Of a DNA stretch of 50,041 nt, positions 12,283 to 19,899 are shown in pieces; within the stretch, counting starts at the first letter, position 1, and every line of letters begins with the position of its first letter. A program made the position numbers and the translations under genes. This stretch comes from Asaia bogorensis (GTDB taxonomy: Bacteria > Pseudomonadota > Alphaproteobacteria > Reyranellales > Reyranellaceae). The DNA lies in assembly GCA_945889625.1 (NCBI GenBank), contig CAMDCE010000037.1:1-50041 (forward strand), written 5' to 3'. Under the pieces are notes generated by a model. It had not been told where the DNA came from. It searched no databases and saw only the letters and a list, made by a program, of their open reading frames with translations.

Positions 12283-12690
12283 CTAAGAGAGTGCTTCCTT
12301 GAGAGCTTCGAACGGCAGGAGCACGCATTCCTGTCGCGACTTGTGGGCCGCAACCGGCGCGAAGGCGTCGAACGGCTCACCCGCCTTGCCTTCCTCCCGT
12401 CCGATCGCCCGTTCGGCGTCGTGGCGCAGCATAGCGATGCCGGCCGAATCGCGGCCCACCGCGACCGAGGCCAGCGCCGAGGCCGAGGCCTGGCAAAGCA
12501 GGCAGCCGCGCACCTGATGGGCGATCTCGGCGATCTGACCCTGACCGTCGAGCCGTACGTCGACGGTGACGCGGTCGCCACACAGGGGATTGTCGCGCCG
12601 CGCCGATTTGGTGGGCGCCGCGAGCTTCCCCGCACCGATCTTGGCCTTGGCAAGCTCGACGATGCGTTCCTGATAGAGCTGGTCGCTCAT
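12283..12690 (-). CDS. sufU: SufU/NifU-like sulfur acceptor protein
   Basis: A 135-residue protein of the SufU/IscU-N fold. The ligand set of zinc-type SufU is visible: Cys37 and Asp39 (NPLCGDR), Cys63 (RGCLLCQAS) and Cys122 (QECVLLPFEAL). An extra Cys66 lies in the GCLLC motif. In Firmicutes such proteins take persulfide sulfur from SufS by zinc-ligand exchange. The ATG overlaps the sufS stop codon (ATGA, 12690-12687), so the pair is translationally coupled. No sufB, sufC or sufD is nearby, and the genes upstream handle molybdenum cofactor. A role in passing sulfur to that cofactor is therefore possible, though still inference. Confidence 0.85.
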   Translation of the reverse strand: MSDQLYQERIVELAKAKIGAGKLAAPTKSARRDNPLCGDRVTVDVRLDGQGQIAEIAHQVRGCLLCQASASALASVAVGRDSAGIAMLRHDAERAIGREEGKAGEPFDAFAPVAAHKSRQECVLLPFEALKEALS

Positions 12691-13907
12691 CTGAGCGTTC
12701 GAGCCGCGTGCCGCACGCCGGTCAGAAGGGCGTCGATGTCGGTGTTGTCGTTGTAGGGCGCCATCGAGACGCGCGTCGTGCCGTCGAGATCGAAGCGGTC
12801 CATCAGCGGCTGGGCGCAGTGATGGCCGGCGCGCACCGCGACGCCGAACGAGTCGAGCGTCTGCGCCACGTCGTGCGGATGGACGCCATCCAGCATGAAC
12901 GACACCACGGGATAGCGGTTCTGCAGGCTTGCCGGCCCGAACAGCCGCGTGCCGTCGATCTTCTGCAAGCCGTCCATCAGGCGCTGGACCAGCGCCATCT
13001 CGTGGGCATGCGCGGCCGGCCAGTCGAGGGTGGCCATCCACTTGCAGGCCGCACCCAGGCCGATGGCCGGGCCGATCGGCGGTGTGCCGGCCTCGAAGCG
13101 ACGCGGCGCCGGTGCCCAGGTCGTCTCGGCGAAGGTGACGCGGCCGATCATCGAGCCGCCGCCCATGAACGGCGGCATCGCGTCGAGCAGGTCAGCCTTG
13201 GCCCACAGCACGCCGATGCCGTTCGGCCCGTAGGCCTTGTGGCCGGCGAAGACATAGAAATCGATGCCGAGTTCGGCCAAGTCGATCGGACCGTGCGGCG
13301 CGCGCTGGGCGCCATCGAGCATCACCTTGGCGCCGACCGACTTGGCCGCTGCGACCACGGCGCGCACATCGACCAGCGCGCCAGTGACGTTGGAGACATG
13401 GGCCAGCGAGATAAGCCTGGTCCGTGGCGTCAGCAGCCGCGGCAGGGCCGCGAGATCGATGCGGCCGTCGACCGTGACCGGAATCATGTCGATCTCGACG
13501 CCGCTCCTCGCCCGCAGGAGCTGCCAGGGCACGATGTTGGAGTGATGCTCCAGCCCCGACAGCAGGATGCGGTCGCCGGCCTTCAGCAGCGATCCGTAGG
13601 AATAGGCGACCAGATTGATCGCCGCCGTGCAGCCGCCGGTGAAGACGACTTCCATCGGCGGAACGCCAAGGAAGGAGGCAACCTCCTCGCGCGCCTTCTC
13701 GTAGGACTCGGTCGCGCGCTCGGCGAGGCGATGAACGCCGCGCAGGACATTGGCGCGGCCGGTGGTCTCGTAGGTTCGCACCGCGTCGAGCACGGCATCG
13801 GGCGTCTGCGCCGACGCACCGTTGTCGAGATAGTGGACCGGCTTGCCGTCGATGATCGCCGAAAGGATGGGGAACTGCCGGCGGGTGCCGGCGACGTCGA
13901 AGCTCAT
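12687..13907 (-). CDS. sufS: SufS-type group II cysteine desulfurase
   Basis: A 406-residue PLP enzyme that removes sulfur from cysteine as an enzyme-bound persulfide, giving alanine. Lys224 in FAGHKAYGPNG binds PLP. Cys364 in RAGHHCAQPLM carries the persulfide. Both positions and the length closely match E. coli SufS. The start is the ATG at 13907, which overlaps the stop of the upstream fusion gene (ATGA), and sufU follows with a second four-base overlap. In Rhodobacter a NifS-like protein hands sulfur to XdhC-bound molybdenum cofactor. This gene sits two genes downstream of an XdhC pair, so it may play that part here. General Fe-S or thio-modification work cannot be excluded. Confidence 0.93.
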   Translation of the reverse strand: MSFDVAGTRRQFPILSAIIDGKPVHYLDNGASAQTPDAVLDAVRTYETTGRANVLRGVHRLAERATESYEKAREEVASFLGVPPMEVVFTGGCTAAINLVAYSYGSLLKAGDRILLSGLEHHSNIVPWQLLRARSGVEIDMIPVTVDGRIDLAALPRLLTPRTRLISLAHVSNVTGALVDVRAVVAAAKSVGAKVMLDGAQRAPHGPIDLAELGIDFYVFAGHKAYGPNGIGVLWAKADLLDAMPPFMGGGSMIGRVTFAETTWAPAPRRFEAGTPPIGPAIGLGAACKWMATLDWPAAHAHEMALVQRLMDGLQKIDGTRLFGPASLQNRYPVVSFMLDGVHPHDVAQTLDSFGVAVRAGHHCAQPLMDRFDLDGTTRVSMAPYNDNTDIDALLTGVRHAARTLR

Positions 13908-15559
13908 GCCGCGCCTTTCGCCCGCCAGGCGGCCAGCGCCTCGGGCGTGTCGATGTCGGTGATCGCAGCCTCCCCCGCCATCTCGACCTCGCAGACCAGA
14001 TCGGCATGCTCGCCGATCAGGTGCTTGGCGCCGGTGTCGCCGGCCAACCGGCTCATTTCGGAGAAGAAGCGCCGCGCCCACAGCACGGGGTTGCCGCGCT
14101 TGCCGCCCACCGTCGGCACGCAGATCGTGCGGCCTTCGACGGGGCTGAAGGCTGCGATCAGGCGATCGATGAGCCCGGCGGTGACGCCGGGCATGTCGCC
14201 CAGCTGCACGATGGCGGCATCGACGTTGTTGCTGAGCGCGCCGATGCCGGTCCGGACCGAGGTGCTGAGGCCCTCGGCGAAATCGGGATTGGTGACGAAG
14301 CGCAGCCGCGACTTGGCGGGCACGCCCTTCTCGATGGCCGCCCGCACCTCGTCTGCCATATGGCCCAGCACGACCACGACCTCGACGGCCTGCGAGGCGA
14401 GCGCTGCCTTCACGGCATGAACGACCAGCGGATGGCCGTTGGCGTCGGCCAGCATCTTGTTCGGCCCGCCCATGCGCGTCGAGCGGCCGGCGGCCAGCAG
14501 CAGCACCGCCACCCGCGGCGCCTGCTGCGGGCCGGCATCCTCGGAGAGGTCGCTATCGTCGCGCGGCTGGGGGCGGCTCGCGATCTCGGCCAAGAGCCCG
14601 CCTGCACCCATGCGCACGATCTCGGAGCGTCCGACTGCCAGGCCGGCGGCCAGCCGTTCCAGCACCATGTCGAAGCCGTTGTATTTCGGCGACTTGGCGC
14701 AGCCCGGCAGGCCGAGCACCGGCTTGCCGTCGAGTTCGGCGGTCAGCAGCAGGTTGCCAGGGTCGACAGGCATGCCGAAATGAATGATCCGCCCCCCCGC
14801 CTTCTCGATGCCGGCCGGGACCTCGTCATGGCGATCGACGATCGCCGAGGCGCCGGCAATCAGGAAGATGTCACAGCCTTCCTGCTTCAGCTCCTTGAGC
14901 GCCGCGGCGATCGACGTGGCGTCGTGACCGCAGCGCCGCTCGCCGTTCAAGGTGCTGCCGAGCGATGTCAGCCGCTTGGTGGTCGTGCCGACCGCCTTGT
15001 CGAGCACCTTGTCTCGCGTACCGGGCAACCTGGTCTGCACCAACCCCGCCCGCATCGTCTTGAAGGGCGCAATGGAAACCAGCGGCTGGTTGGCCGACTG
15101 CGCGACCTCGACGGCGCGCCTGACGGCGCTGCGCGGCGCGGCATAGGGAATGATCTTCACCGTCGCCACCATCTGGCGCGGCGTCACCCGCGCGAACGGC
15201 GGCAGGGTCGCCACGGTCACCGATTCGTCCAGCTCGTTCAGCGCATCGATGCGCTCGTGATCGATCACCGCCAGCCCGGCCTCGCGGGCGAAATGATTGC
15301 AGCGGCCGGTGAAGGGTGCGGTGATCTCGATGCCCTTGCCCGCCAGCACCTTGGCCAGGGTGGCGGCCGCCTCGTCCTCATGAACGTCGTCGGGATCGAG
15401 GCGGGCGGCCACGACCGCCGACACGCCGGCCGCTTTCAGCTTGGCGACGTCGTCATCCGACAGTCGGCGGCCCTTGGCGAAGTTGATCCCGCCGGAACGC
15501 CAGCTATGGGCGAGAATCGCGCCGGTAGCCTCGTCGATCGGTGTCTCGCCGAATTTCAC
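13904..15559 (-). CDS. Fused molybdopterin-binding / MobA-like nucleotidyltransferase
   Basis: A 551-residue two-domain protein. Residues 1 to about 330 form a MoeA/MogA-like molybdopterin-binding domain, recognisable from CDIFLIAGASAIVDRHDEVP and the LPGCAKSPKYNGFD motif. Residues from about 345 are a MobA/MocA-type nucleotidyltransferase with the P-loop-like LLLAAGRSTRMGG near 350-362 and GDMPG further on. Together they probably bind molybdenum cofactor and attach CMP or GMP; xanthine-oxidase-family enzymes usually carry the CMP form. The start is GTG at 15559, overlapping the XdhC stop (GTGA). The downstream sufS start overlaps this stop, so the gene is locked into the chain. The nucleotide preference is inferred from context only. 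Confidence 0.88.
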   Translation of the reverse strand: MKFGETPIDEATGAILAHSWRSGGINFAKGRRLSDDDVAKLKAAGVSAVVAARLDPDDVHEDEAAATLAKVLAGKGIEITAPFTGRCNHFAREAGLAVIDHERIDALNELDESVTVATLPPFARVTPRQMVATVKIIPYAAPRSAVRRAVEVAQSANQPLVSIAPFKTMRAGLVQTRLPGTRDKVLDKAVGTTTKRLTSLGSTLNGERRCGHDATSIAAALKELKQEGCDIFLIAGASAIVDRHDEVPAGIEKAGGRIIHFGMPVDPGNLLLTAELDGKPVLGLPGCAKSPKYNGFDMVLERLAAGLAVGRSEIVRMGAGGLLAEIASRPQPRDDSDLSEDAGPQQAPRVAVLLLAAGRSTRMGGPNKMLADANGHPLVVHAVKAALASQAVEVVVVLGHMADEVRAAIEKGVPAKSRLRFVTNPDFAEGLSTSVRTGIGALSNNVDAAIVQLGDMPGVTAGLIDRLIAAFSPVEGRTICVPTVGGKRGNPVLWARRFFSEMSRLAGDTGAKHLIGEHADLVCEVEMAGEAAITDIDTPEALAAWRAKGAA

Positions 15560-16284
15560 GCAGCGACGACCTTCGGCCCGGCCAAAGCCTCGAGCCGGCG
15601 CGCCTTGACCTCGATGATCTGGCCCAGGATCGACACCGCGATCTCGGCCGGCGACTTGGCGCCGATGTTCAATCCGACCGGTCCGTGGACGCGGGCGAAC
15701 TGCTCGTCGGTGATGCCGGCCTCGGTCAACCGCTCCTTGCGCTTGGCGTGGGTGCGCTTGCTGCCCAGTGCGCCGATATAGAAGACGTCGGATTTCAGCG
15801 CCGACTCGAGTGCCGGGTCGTCGAGCTTGGGATCGTGCGTCAGCGTCACGACCGCCGTCGAGATGTCGAGCCCCATCTCCTGAAAGGCCTCGTCGGCCCA
15901 ATCGCGGATGATCTTCACGCCTGGGAAGCGATTGTCGGTGGCCCAGGCGCCGCGCGGATCGACCACTGTCACGTCGAAGCCCAACAGCGTGGCCATCGGT
16001 GCCAGCGACTGCGCGATATGCACGGCGCCGACGATGATCAGCCGCGCCGGCGGGACATAGACGTTGAGGAATATCTTCTGGCCGCCGACATCGACCGTCT
16101 CGCTGCGCCCGATTGCCATGGCGCGGCGCGCGGCCGACAGGATCGCCGTGTCACCCGCCAGCGCGCCGGTGGCACTGTCGAGATAGACCAGCGCTTCGGC
16201 GGCGTCGCTGAGACGGGTGGCGAGCGTCACGGCCCGCCGCTTGCTGCGTGCTTCCTGGAGGGCGGCGAGGGTTTCGGTTTTCAT
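15556..16284 (-). CDS. XdhC-family protein, C-terminal Rossmann half
   Basis: A 242-residue protein matching the C-terminal part of XdhC/CoxF. The nucleotide-fold start is LIIVGAVHIAQSLAPMATLLG and the end of the domain has FYIGALGSKRTHAKRKERL. XdhC binds freshly made molybdenum cofactor, guards its sulfuration and delivers it to xanthine-dehydrogenase-like enzymes. The N-terminal XdhC/CoxI domain is a separate gene just upstream (stop at 16289, four bases before this ATG), so here XdhC is split. The ATG at 16284 is chosen over an upstream in-frame start because it sits directly after that stop. The stop overlaps the GTG of the fusion gene. Confidence 0.88.
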   Translation of the reverse strand: MKTETLAALQEARSKRRAVTLATRLSDAAEALVYLDSATGALAGDTAILSAARRAMAIGRSETVDVGGQKIFLNVYVPPARLIIVGAVHIAQSLAPMATLLGFDVTVVDPRGAWATDNRFPGVKIIRDWADEAFQEMGLDISTAVVTLTHDPKLDDPALESALKSDVFYIGALGSKRTHAKRKERLTEAGITDEQFARVHGPVGLNIGAKSPAEIAVSILGQIIEVKARRLEALAGPKVVAA

Positions 16285-16288
16285 CGGC

Positions 16289-16609
16289 TCAGCCCACCTT
16301 CTCGACGAAGACCTGGACCTTGCCACCGCAGGCAAGGCCGACGTCCCAGGCCTGCTCGTCGGTGACGCCGAAGTCGAGCAGGCGCGGCTTGCCATCCTTG
16401 ATCGCAGCGAGCGCTTCCCGGACCACGGCGCCTTCGATGCAGCCGCCCGACACCGAGCCGACCATGGCGCCCGAATCGTCGACGCCGAGCTGGCTGCCGA
16501 CCGGGCGCGGCGACGATCCCCAGGTGGTGATCACCGTAGCCACGGCCACACCCTTGCCCGAGGCCTTCCACTTGCCGACTTGATCGAGGACTTCGAGTGC
16601 ATCGCTCAT
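16289..16609 (-). CDS. XdhC-family protein, N-terminal XdhC/CoxI domain
   Basis: A 106-residue stand-alone XdhC_CoxI domain. Diagnostic motifs are TTWGSSPRPVGSQLGV and GSVSGGCIEGAVV, the glycine/cysteine loop thought to contact the molybdenum cofactor. Cys57 of SGGC is the most obvious candidate ligand, with a second cysteine in LACGGKV near the end. It lies three bases after the VWA gene stop and four bases before the second XdhC gene. The two XdhC pieces probably assemble into one functional chaperone. Similar short XdhC proteins are common next to CoxD/CoxE genes. Confidence 0.88.
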   Translation of the reverse strand: MSDALEVLDQVGKWKASGKGVAVATVITTWGSSPRPVGSQLGVDDSGAMVGSVSGGCIEGAVVREALAAIKDGKPRLLDFGVTDEQAWDVGLACGGKVQVFVEKVG

Positions 16610-16612
16610 CGT

Positions 16613-17866
16613 CTACTCCTTGCGCAATTCGGTCTGCCATCCCGCCAGCCGCTTGTCGGCGCCGTGCGTCTGCACGTCGAGGGCAGCGATCAGTCCGGCG
16701 AGGCTCTCGAGATTGTGCACCGGACGGAATTCATCGACATAGGGCAGCATCGCCTTGTTGCCCTGGGATTTGGGTTCGTAGCCGCCGTATCGCAAGAGCG
16801 GGTTCAGCCAGATCAAGCGGCTGCAGGATTTGTGCAATCGTTCCATCTCCTCCGCCAGGCCGGTCGCGCCCTCGCGATCCAGCCCGTCGGTGATCAACAA
16901 CACCACGGCGCCCTGCCCCAGCACGCGCCGCGACCATTTGTTGTTGAACTCGTGCAGGCTCTGGCCGATGCGCGTGCCGCCGGACCAATCTTCGACCTGC
17001 GACGAGGCTTTGGCTAGCGCTATATCCACGTCCCTATAACGCAAGGCGCGCGTCACGTTGCTGAGCCGCGTGCCGAAAGTGAAGCAATAGACCCTGTCGC
17101 GATCATTGGTAATGACGTGCATGAAATGCAGGAACATGCGCGTGTAACGGGCCATCGAGCCCGAGATGTCGCACAGGATGACAAGCGGCGGCGGACGGCG
17201 GCGCGGCTCGCGCCTGCGCAATTCGATGAGTCCCTCGGGCCTGAGCGCGCGGCGCAGCGAGGCGCGGAAATCGACGCGCGGGCCGCGCCGCGCCGCGCGG
17301 TAACGTCGCGTGCGCCGCTCGGGCAACGGCAGGCGCAGCCGCGAGATGGCGCGCAGCGCCTGGTCGATCTCGGCCTGCGTCATCTGCTCGAAGTCGCGGT
17401 GCTGCAGGACCTCGCGGTCCGACACGGTGAAGGTGGCCTCGATCTCGACTTCCGGCGGCTCGCCGTCTTCCTCGGGCGTCTCGCCACGGCCGGGCTGCAA
17501 GGCATCCTGCAGACGGCGGCTCAGCTCCTTGCGTTTCTCGTCCTCGGCCTGCGGCACGCCGACCTGCGGCAGCAGCATCTCCATCATCTTTTCCAGAAGA
17601 CGCGGGTTGCGCCAGTAGACGTGGAAGGCCTGGTCGAAGATCTCGCGCTGGTCGCGGCGGTTCACGAACACCGAATGCAGCGTCCAGTAGAAGTCGTCGC
17701 GATTGCGCAGGCCCGCCGCTTCGACCGCCTCGACGGCGCGCAGCACCTGCCCCGGCCCGACGCGCAGGCCCGCCGTCCGCAGCGTGCGGGCGAAGTGCAC
17801 GATGTTGGTGGCAAGCTTGCCTCCGCGCGGAGCCGGCGGGGGCGCTTGCTCGGGCAGCGCGTCCAT
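16613..17866 (-). CDS. CoxE-like von Willebrand A domain protein
   Basis: A 417-residue cytoplasmic protein of the CoxE family. The VWA domain in the second half has the metal-binding DISGSM (MIDAS, DxSxS) near residue 233, and TDGLDREG further on. The first half is helical and charged, with an acidic Pro/Glu stretch near 130-145. CoxE works with the MoxR ATPase CoxD to finish the metal centre of aerobic CO dehydrogenase and related molybdenum hydroxylases. A GTG lies just before the ATG; I use the ATG at 17866. The XdhC N-domain gene starts three bases after its stop. It is separated from its usual partner CoxD by a 235-base structured spacer. Confidence 0.87.
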   Translation of the reverse strand: MDALPEQAPPPAPRGGKLATNIVHFARTLRTAGLRVGPGQVLRAVEAVEAAGLRNRDDFYWTLHSVFVNRRDQREIFDQAFHVYWRNPRLLEKMMEMLLPQVGVPQAEDEKRKELSRRLQDALQPGRGETPEEDGEPPEVEIEATFTVSDREVLQHRDFEQMTQAEIDQALRAISRLRLPLPERRTRRYRAARRGPRVDFRASLRRALRPEGLIELRRREPRRRPPPLVILCDISGSMARYTRMFLHFMHVITNDRDRVYCFTFGTRLSNVTRALRYRDVDIALAKASSQVEDWSGGTRIGQSLHEFNNKWSRRVLGQGAVVLLITDGLDREGATGLAEEMERLHKSCSRLIWLNPLLRYGGYEPKSQGNKAMLPYVDEFRPVHNLESLAGLIAALDVQTHGADKRLAGWQTELRKE

Positions 17867-17888
17867 CACGACTCTCGCCAGTCACTTA

Positions 17889-18078
17889 CCTCCCCCGTCA
17901 TACGGGGGAGGTGCCGCGTCTTACGCGGCGGAGGGGGAAGGCCCCACAGACGATCTCCAAGAATTTCAGATCCGGAATCAGCAAGCACTTCGACTGAGGC
18001 TCTCCCCCTTCGGCCCTGCGGGCCACCTAGGCGCTTTGGCGCTGGCGCGCCAAACGCCGACCCGTATGACGGGGGAGG
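17889..18078. repeat. 190-bp palindromic intergenic element
   Basis: The element is bounded by a perfect 18-base inverted repeat: CCTCCCCCGTCATACGGG at 17889-17906 and its exact complement at 18061-18078. Inside are further perfect hairpins: CCTCCCCCGT/ACGGGGGAGG (17889-17911, 3-base loop), CCGCGT/ACGCGG (17914-17928), GGCCC/GGGCC around 18012-18024, and TTTGGCGC/GCGCCAAA (18035-18054). It has no coding capacity. It fills almost the whole gap between the CoxD- and CoxE-like genes. The nested symmetry suggests a non-autonomous mobile or REP-like element whose RNA would fold strongly. Confidence 0.65.
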
Positions 18079-18101
18079 AAGGCGCTTTTCGTGCAACACG
18101 C

Positions 18102-19025
18102 TCAGCCCAGCGGCTGGGCGGCGATGTCGGATTTCACCTTGCGCAGGATTTCCGCCGCTTCGGAGCCCTGCAGGCGCTGGATGTCGTCCTGGTATTTCAG
18201 CAGCACGCCCAGGGTGTCGTTGATCGTCTTGGGATCGAGGTCGAGCGCGTTCAGTTCCGACAGCGCAGTCGCCCAATCGATCGATTCGGCGACGCCTGGC
18301 GCCTTGAAGAGGTCGAGCTTGCGCAGTTCCTGCACGAAACCCACTACCTGCCGAGACAGCCGGTCGCCGGCGCCCGGCGCCTTGACCTTGAGGATCTCCA
18401 GTTCGCGCTTGAGATCGGGATAGTGGACCCAGTGGTAGAAGCAGCGCCGCTTCAACGCGTCGTGGATCTCGCGCGTGCGGTTCGACGTGATGATCACGAT
18501 CGGTGTCTGCGCTGCCTTGACAGTGCCAAGTTCGGGGATCGTTACCTGGAAATCCGACAGTACTTCAAGGAGATAGGCCTCGAACGGCTCGTCGGTGCGG
18601 TCGAGTTCGTCGATCAGCAGGACCGGGGCGCCTTCGGGGTGCGGGCTGAGAGCTTCGAGCAGCGGTCGGCGGATCAAAAACCGCTCGTCGAAAATGTCAG
18701 AGGCGATCTGGTGGCGGTCGTGCACGCCCTGTGCCTCGGCGAGCCTGATCTCGATCATCTGACGCGCATAGTTCCATTCATAGACGGCCGAGGCGACGTC
18801 GAGACCTTCGTAGCACTGCAGGCGAATCAGCGGCCGGCCGAGGGCGCTGGCCAGCACCTTGGCGATCTCGGTCTTGCCCACGCCGGCCTCGCCCTCGCAA
18901 AACAGCGGACGGCCGAGCTTCAGGGCGAGATAGAGGACGGTGGCAAGGCTGCGGTCGGCGATATAGTCGCCGCCTTTCAGAAGTTCGAGGGTGGCGTCGA
19001 TCGAAGCCGGCTTGGGCGAAGACAT
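18102..19025 (-). CDS. CoxD-like MoxR-type AAA+ ATPase
   Basis: A 307-residue AAA+ ATPase of the MoxR group. Walker A is GEAGVGKT at 45-52, Walker B VLLIDE at 135-140, sensor-1 region IVIITSNRTREIHD near 176-189, and the arginine-finger region LKRRC at 191-195. MoxR proteins pair with VWA proteins to remodel or load metal cofactors. The CoxE-like VWA gene and XdhC genes immediately downstream identify this one as CoxD-like, required in CO-oxidising bacteria for sulfuration and copper loading of the molybdenum site. It is the first gene of the run and is divergent from the SDR gene at 19143; the promoter should lie in 19026-19115. Confidence 0.9.
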   Translation of the reverse strand: MSSPKPASIDATLELLKGGDYIADRSLATVLYLALKLGRPLFCEGEAGVGKTEIAKVLASALGRPLIRLQCYEGLDVASAVYEWNYARQMIEIRLAEAQGVHDRHQIASDIFDERFLIRRPLLEALSPHPEGAPVLLIDELDRTDEPFEAYLLEVLSDFQVTIPELGTVKAAQTPIVIITSNRTREIHDALKRRCFYHWVHYPDLKRELEILKVKAPGAGDRLSRQVVGFVQELRKLDLFKAPGVAESIDWATALSELNALDLDPKTINDTLGVLLKYQDDIQRLQGSEAAEILRKVKSDIAAQPLG

Positions 19026-19115
19026 GAAACTCCCGGAAACGCATGAGGCGCCAAAAAGCGCCGAACAGGCAGTGTAGCGGATGGGGTGGCGGGCCGATAT
19101 GGTAGGAATAGCCGA

Positions 19116-19121
19116 TATAAT
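19116..19121 (+). promoter_or_regulatory. Consensus -10 element (TATAAT) for the SDR-amidase genes
   Basis: A perfect TATAAT lies 21 bases before the SDR start codon. It is embedded in the second of two GCCGATAT direct repeats (19093-19100 and 19111-19118), which start 18 bases apart. No good -35 hexamer is visible at the expected place, so activation by a factor binding the repeat is possible. Confidence 0.45.
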
Positions 19122-19142
19122 TCAAGCGTTTGGGAGGTAACC

Positions 19143-19886
19143 ATGGCGGCGGAATTGTTCAAGGGGCGGACCGCCATTGTCACGGGCGGGGCACGCGGCA
19201 TCGGTCTCGCCTGTGCGGCCAAGATCACTGCTGGCGGCGGCCGGGCCGCGCTGTGGGACCGCGACGTGCTGCGCGCCAAGCAATCCGCCGCCTCGCTCAA
19301 GGGCGCCATCGCCGTCGAGGTCGATGTGACCGACGAAGCCTCGATCAACAAAGCGCTCGCCGCCACCGAGAAGGAACTGGCGCCGCCCGACATCCTGATC
19401 GCCAGTGCCGGCATCACCGGGCCCAACACCACCGTCGTGCAGTATCCGGTCGATGCCTGGAAGCAGGTGCTCGACATCAACCTGACCGGCGTGTTCTTGA
19501 GCAACCGCGCCGTCGTGGCGGGCATGACCAAGCGCGGCTGGGGCCGCATCGTCAACATCGCCTCGGTGGCGGGCAAAGAGGGCAATCCCAATGCCTCGGC
19601 CTACTCGGCCTCCAAGGCAGGCGTCATCGGCCTCACCAAGTCACTCGGCAAGGAACTTGCTACGACCGGCGTGCTGGTGAATTGCGTGGCGCCGGCGGTG
19701 GTCAAGACCGAGCTGTTCAGCCAGATGACCGAGCAGCACATCCAGTTCATGCTTTCCAAGATCCCGATGAACCGCTTCGGCGAAGTCGAGGAAGTGGCCG
19801 AGCTGGTCTCCTGGCTCGCCTCGCCGCTCTGCACCTTCAGTACCGCCGGCGTGTTCGATCTCTCCGGCGGCCGAGCGACTTACTAG
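19143..19886 (+). CDS. SDR-family oxidoreductase, FabG-like
   Basis: A 247-residue classical short-chain dehydrogenase. It shows the cofactor loop TGGARGIG near residue 15, the ASAGITG version of the NAG motif near 92, catalytic serine in NIASVAG, and YSASKAG carrying the Tyr/Lys pair. The overall form is that of 3-oxoacyl-(acyl carrier protein) reductase relatives, but outside a fatty-acid cluster the substrate is open. The ATG at 19143 is set by the strong GGGAGGT ribosome site just upstream. The amidase gene follows after 13 bases, so the two are likely one transcript. Confidence 0.9.
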   Translation: MAAELFKGRTAIVTGGARGIGLACAAKITAGGGRAALWDRDVLRAKQSAASLKGAIAVEVDVTDEASINKALAATEKELAPPDILIASAGITGPNTTVVQYPVDAWKQVLDINLTGVFLSNRAVVAGMTKRGWGRIVNIASVAGKEGNPNASAYSASKAGVIGLTKSLGKELATTGVLVNCVAPAVVKTELFSQMTEQHIQFMLSKIPMNRFGEVEEVAELVSWLASPLCTFSTAGVFDLSGGRATY

Positions 19887-19899
19887 GGGCGACCTACCG

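Noticed and set aside
12207..12653. N-terminal extension of the DUF4139 frame
   Set aside because: The extension is antisense-like, Arg/Pro-rich, overlaps sufU and would bury the signal peptide; the ATG at 12206 is the sensible start.
14006..15781. Plus-strand 591-codon frame opposite the molybdopterin fusion gene
   Set aside because: Antisense shadow; the minus-strand gene has clear motifs and start/stop overlaps with its neighbours.
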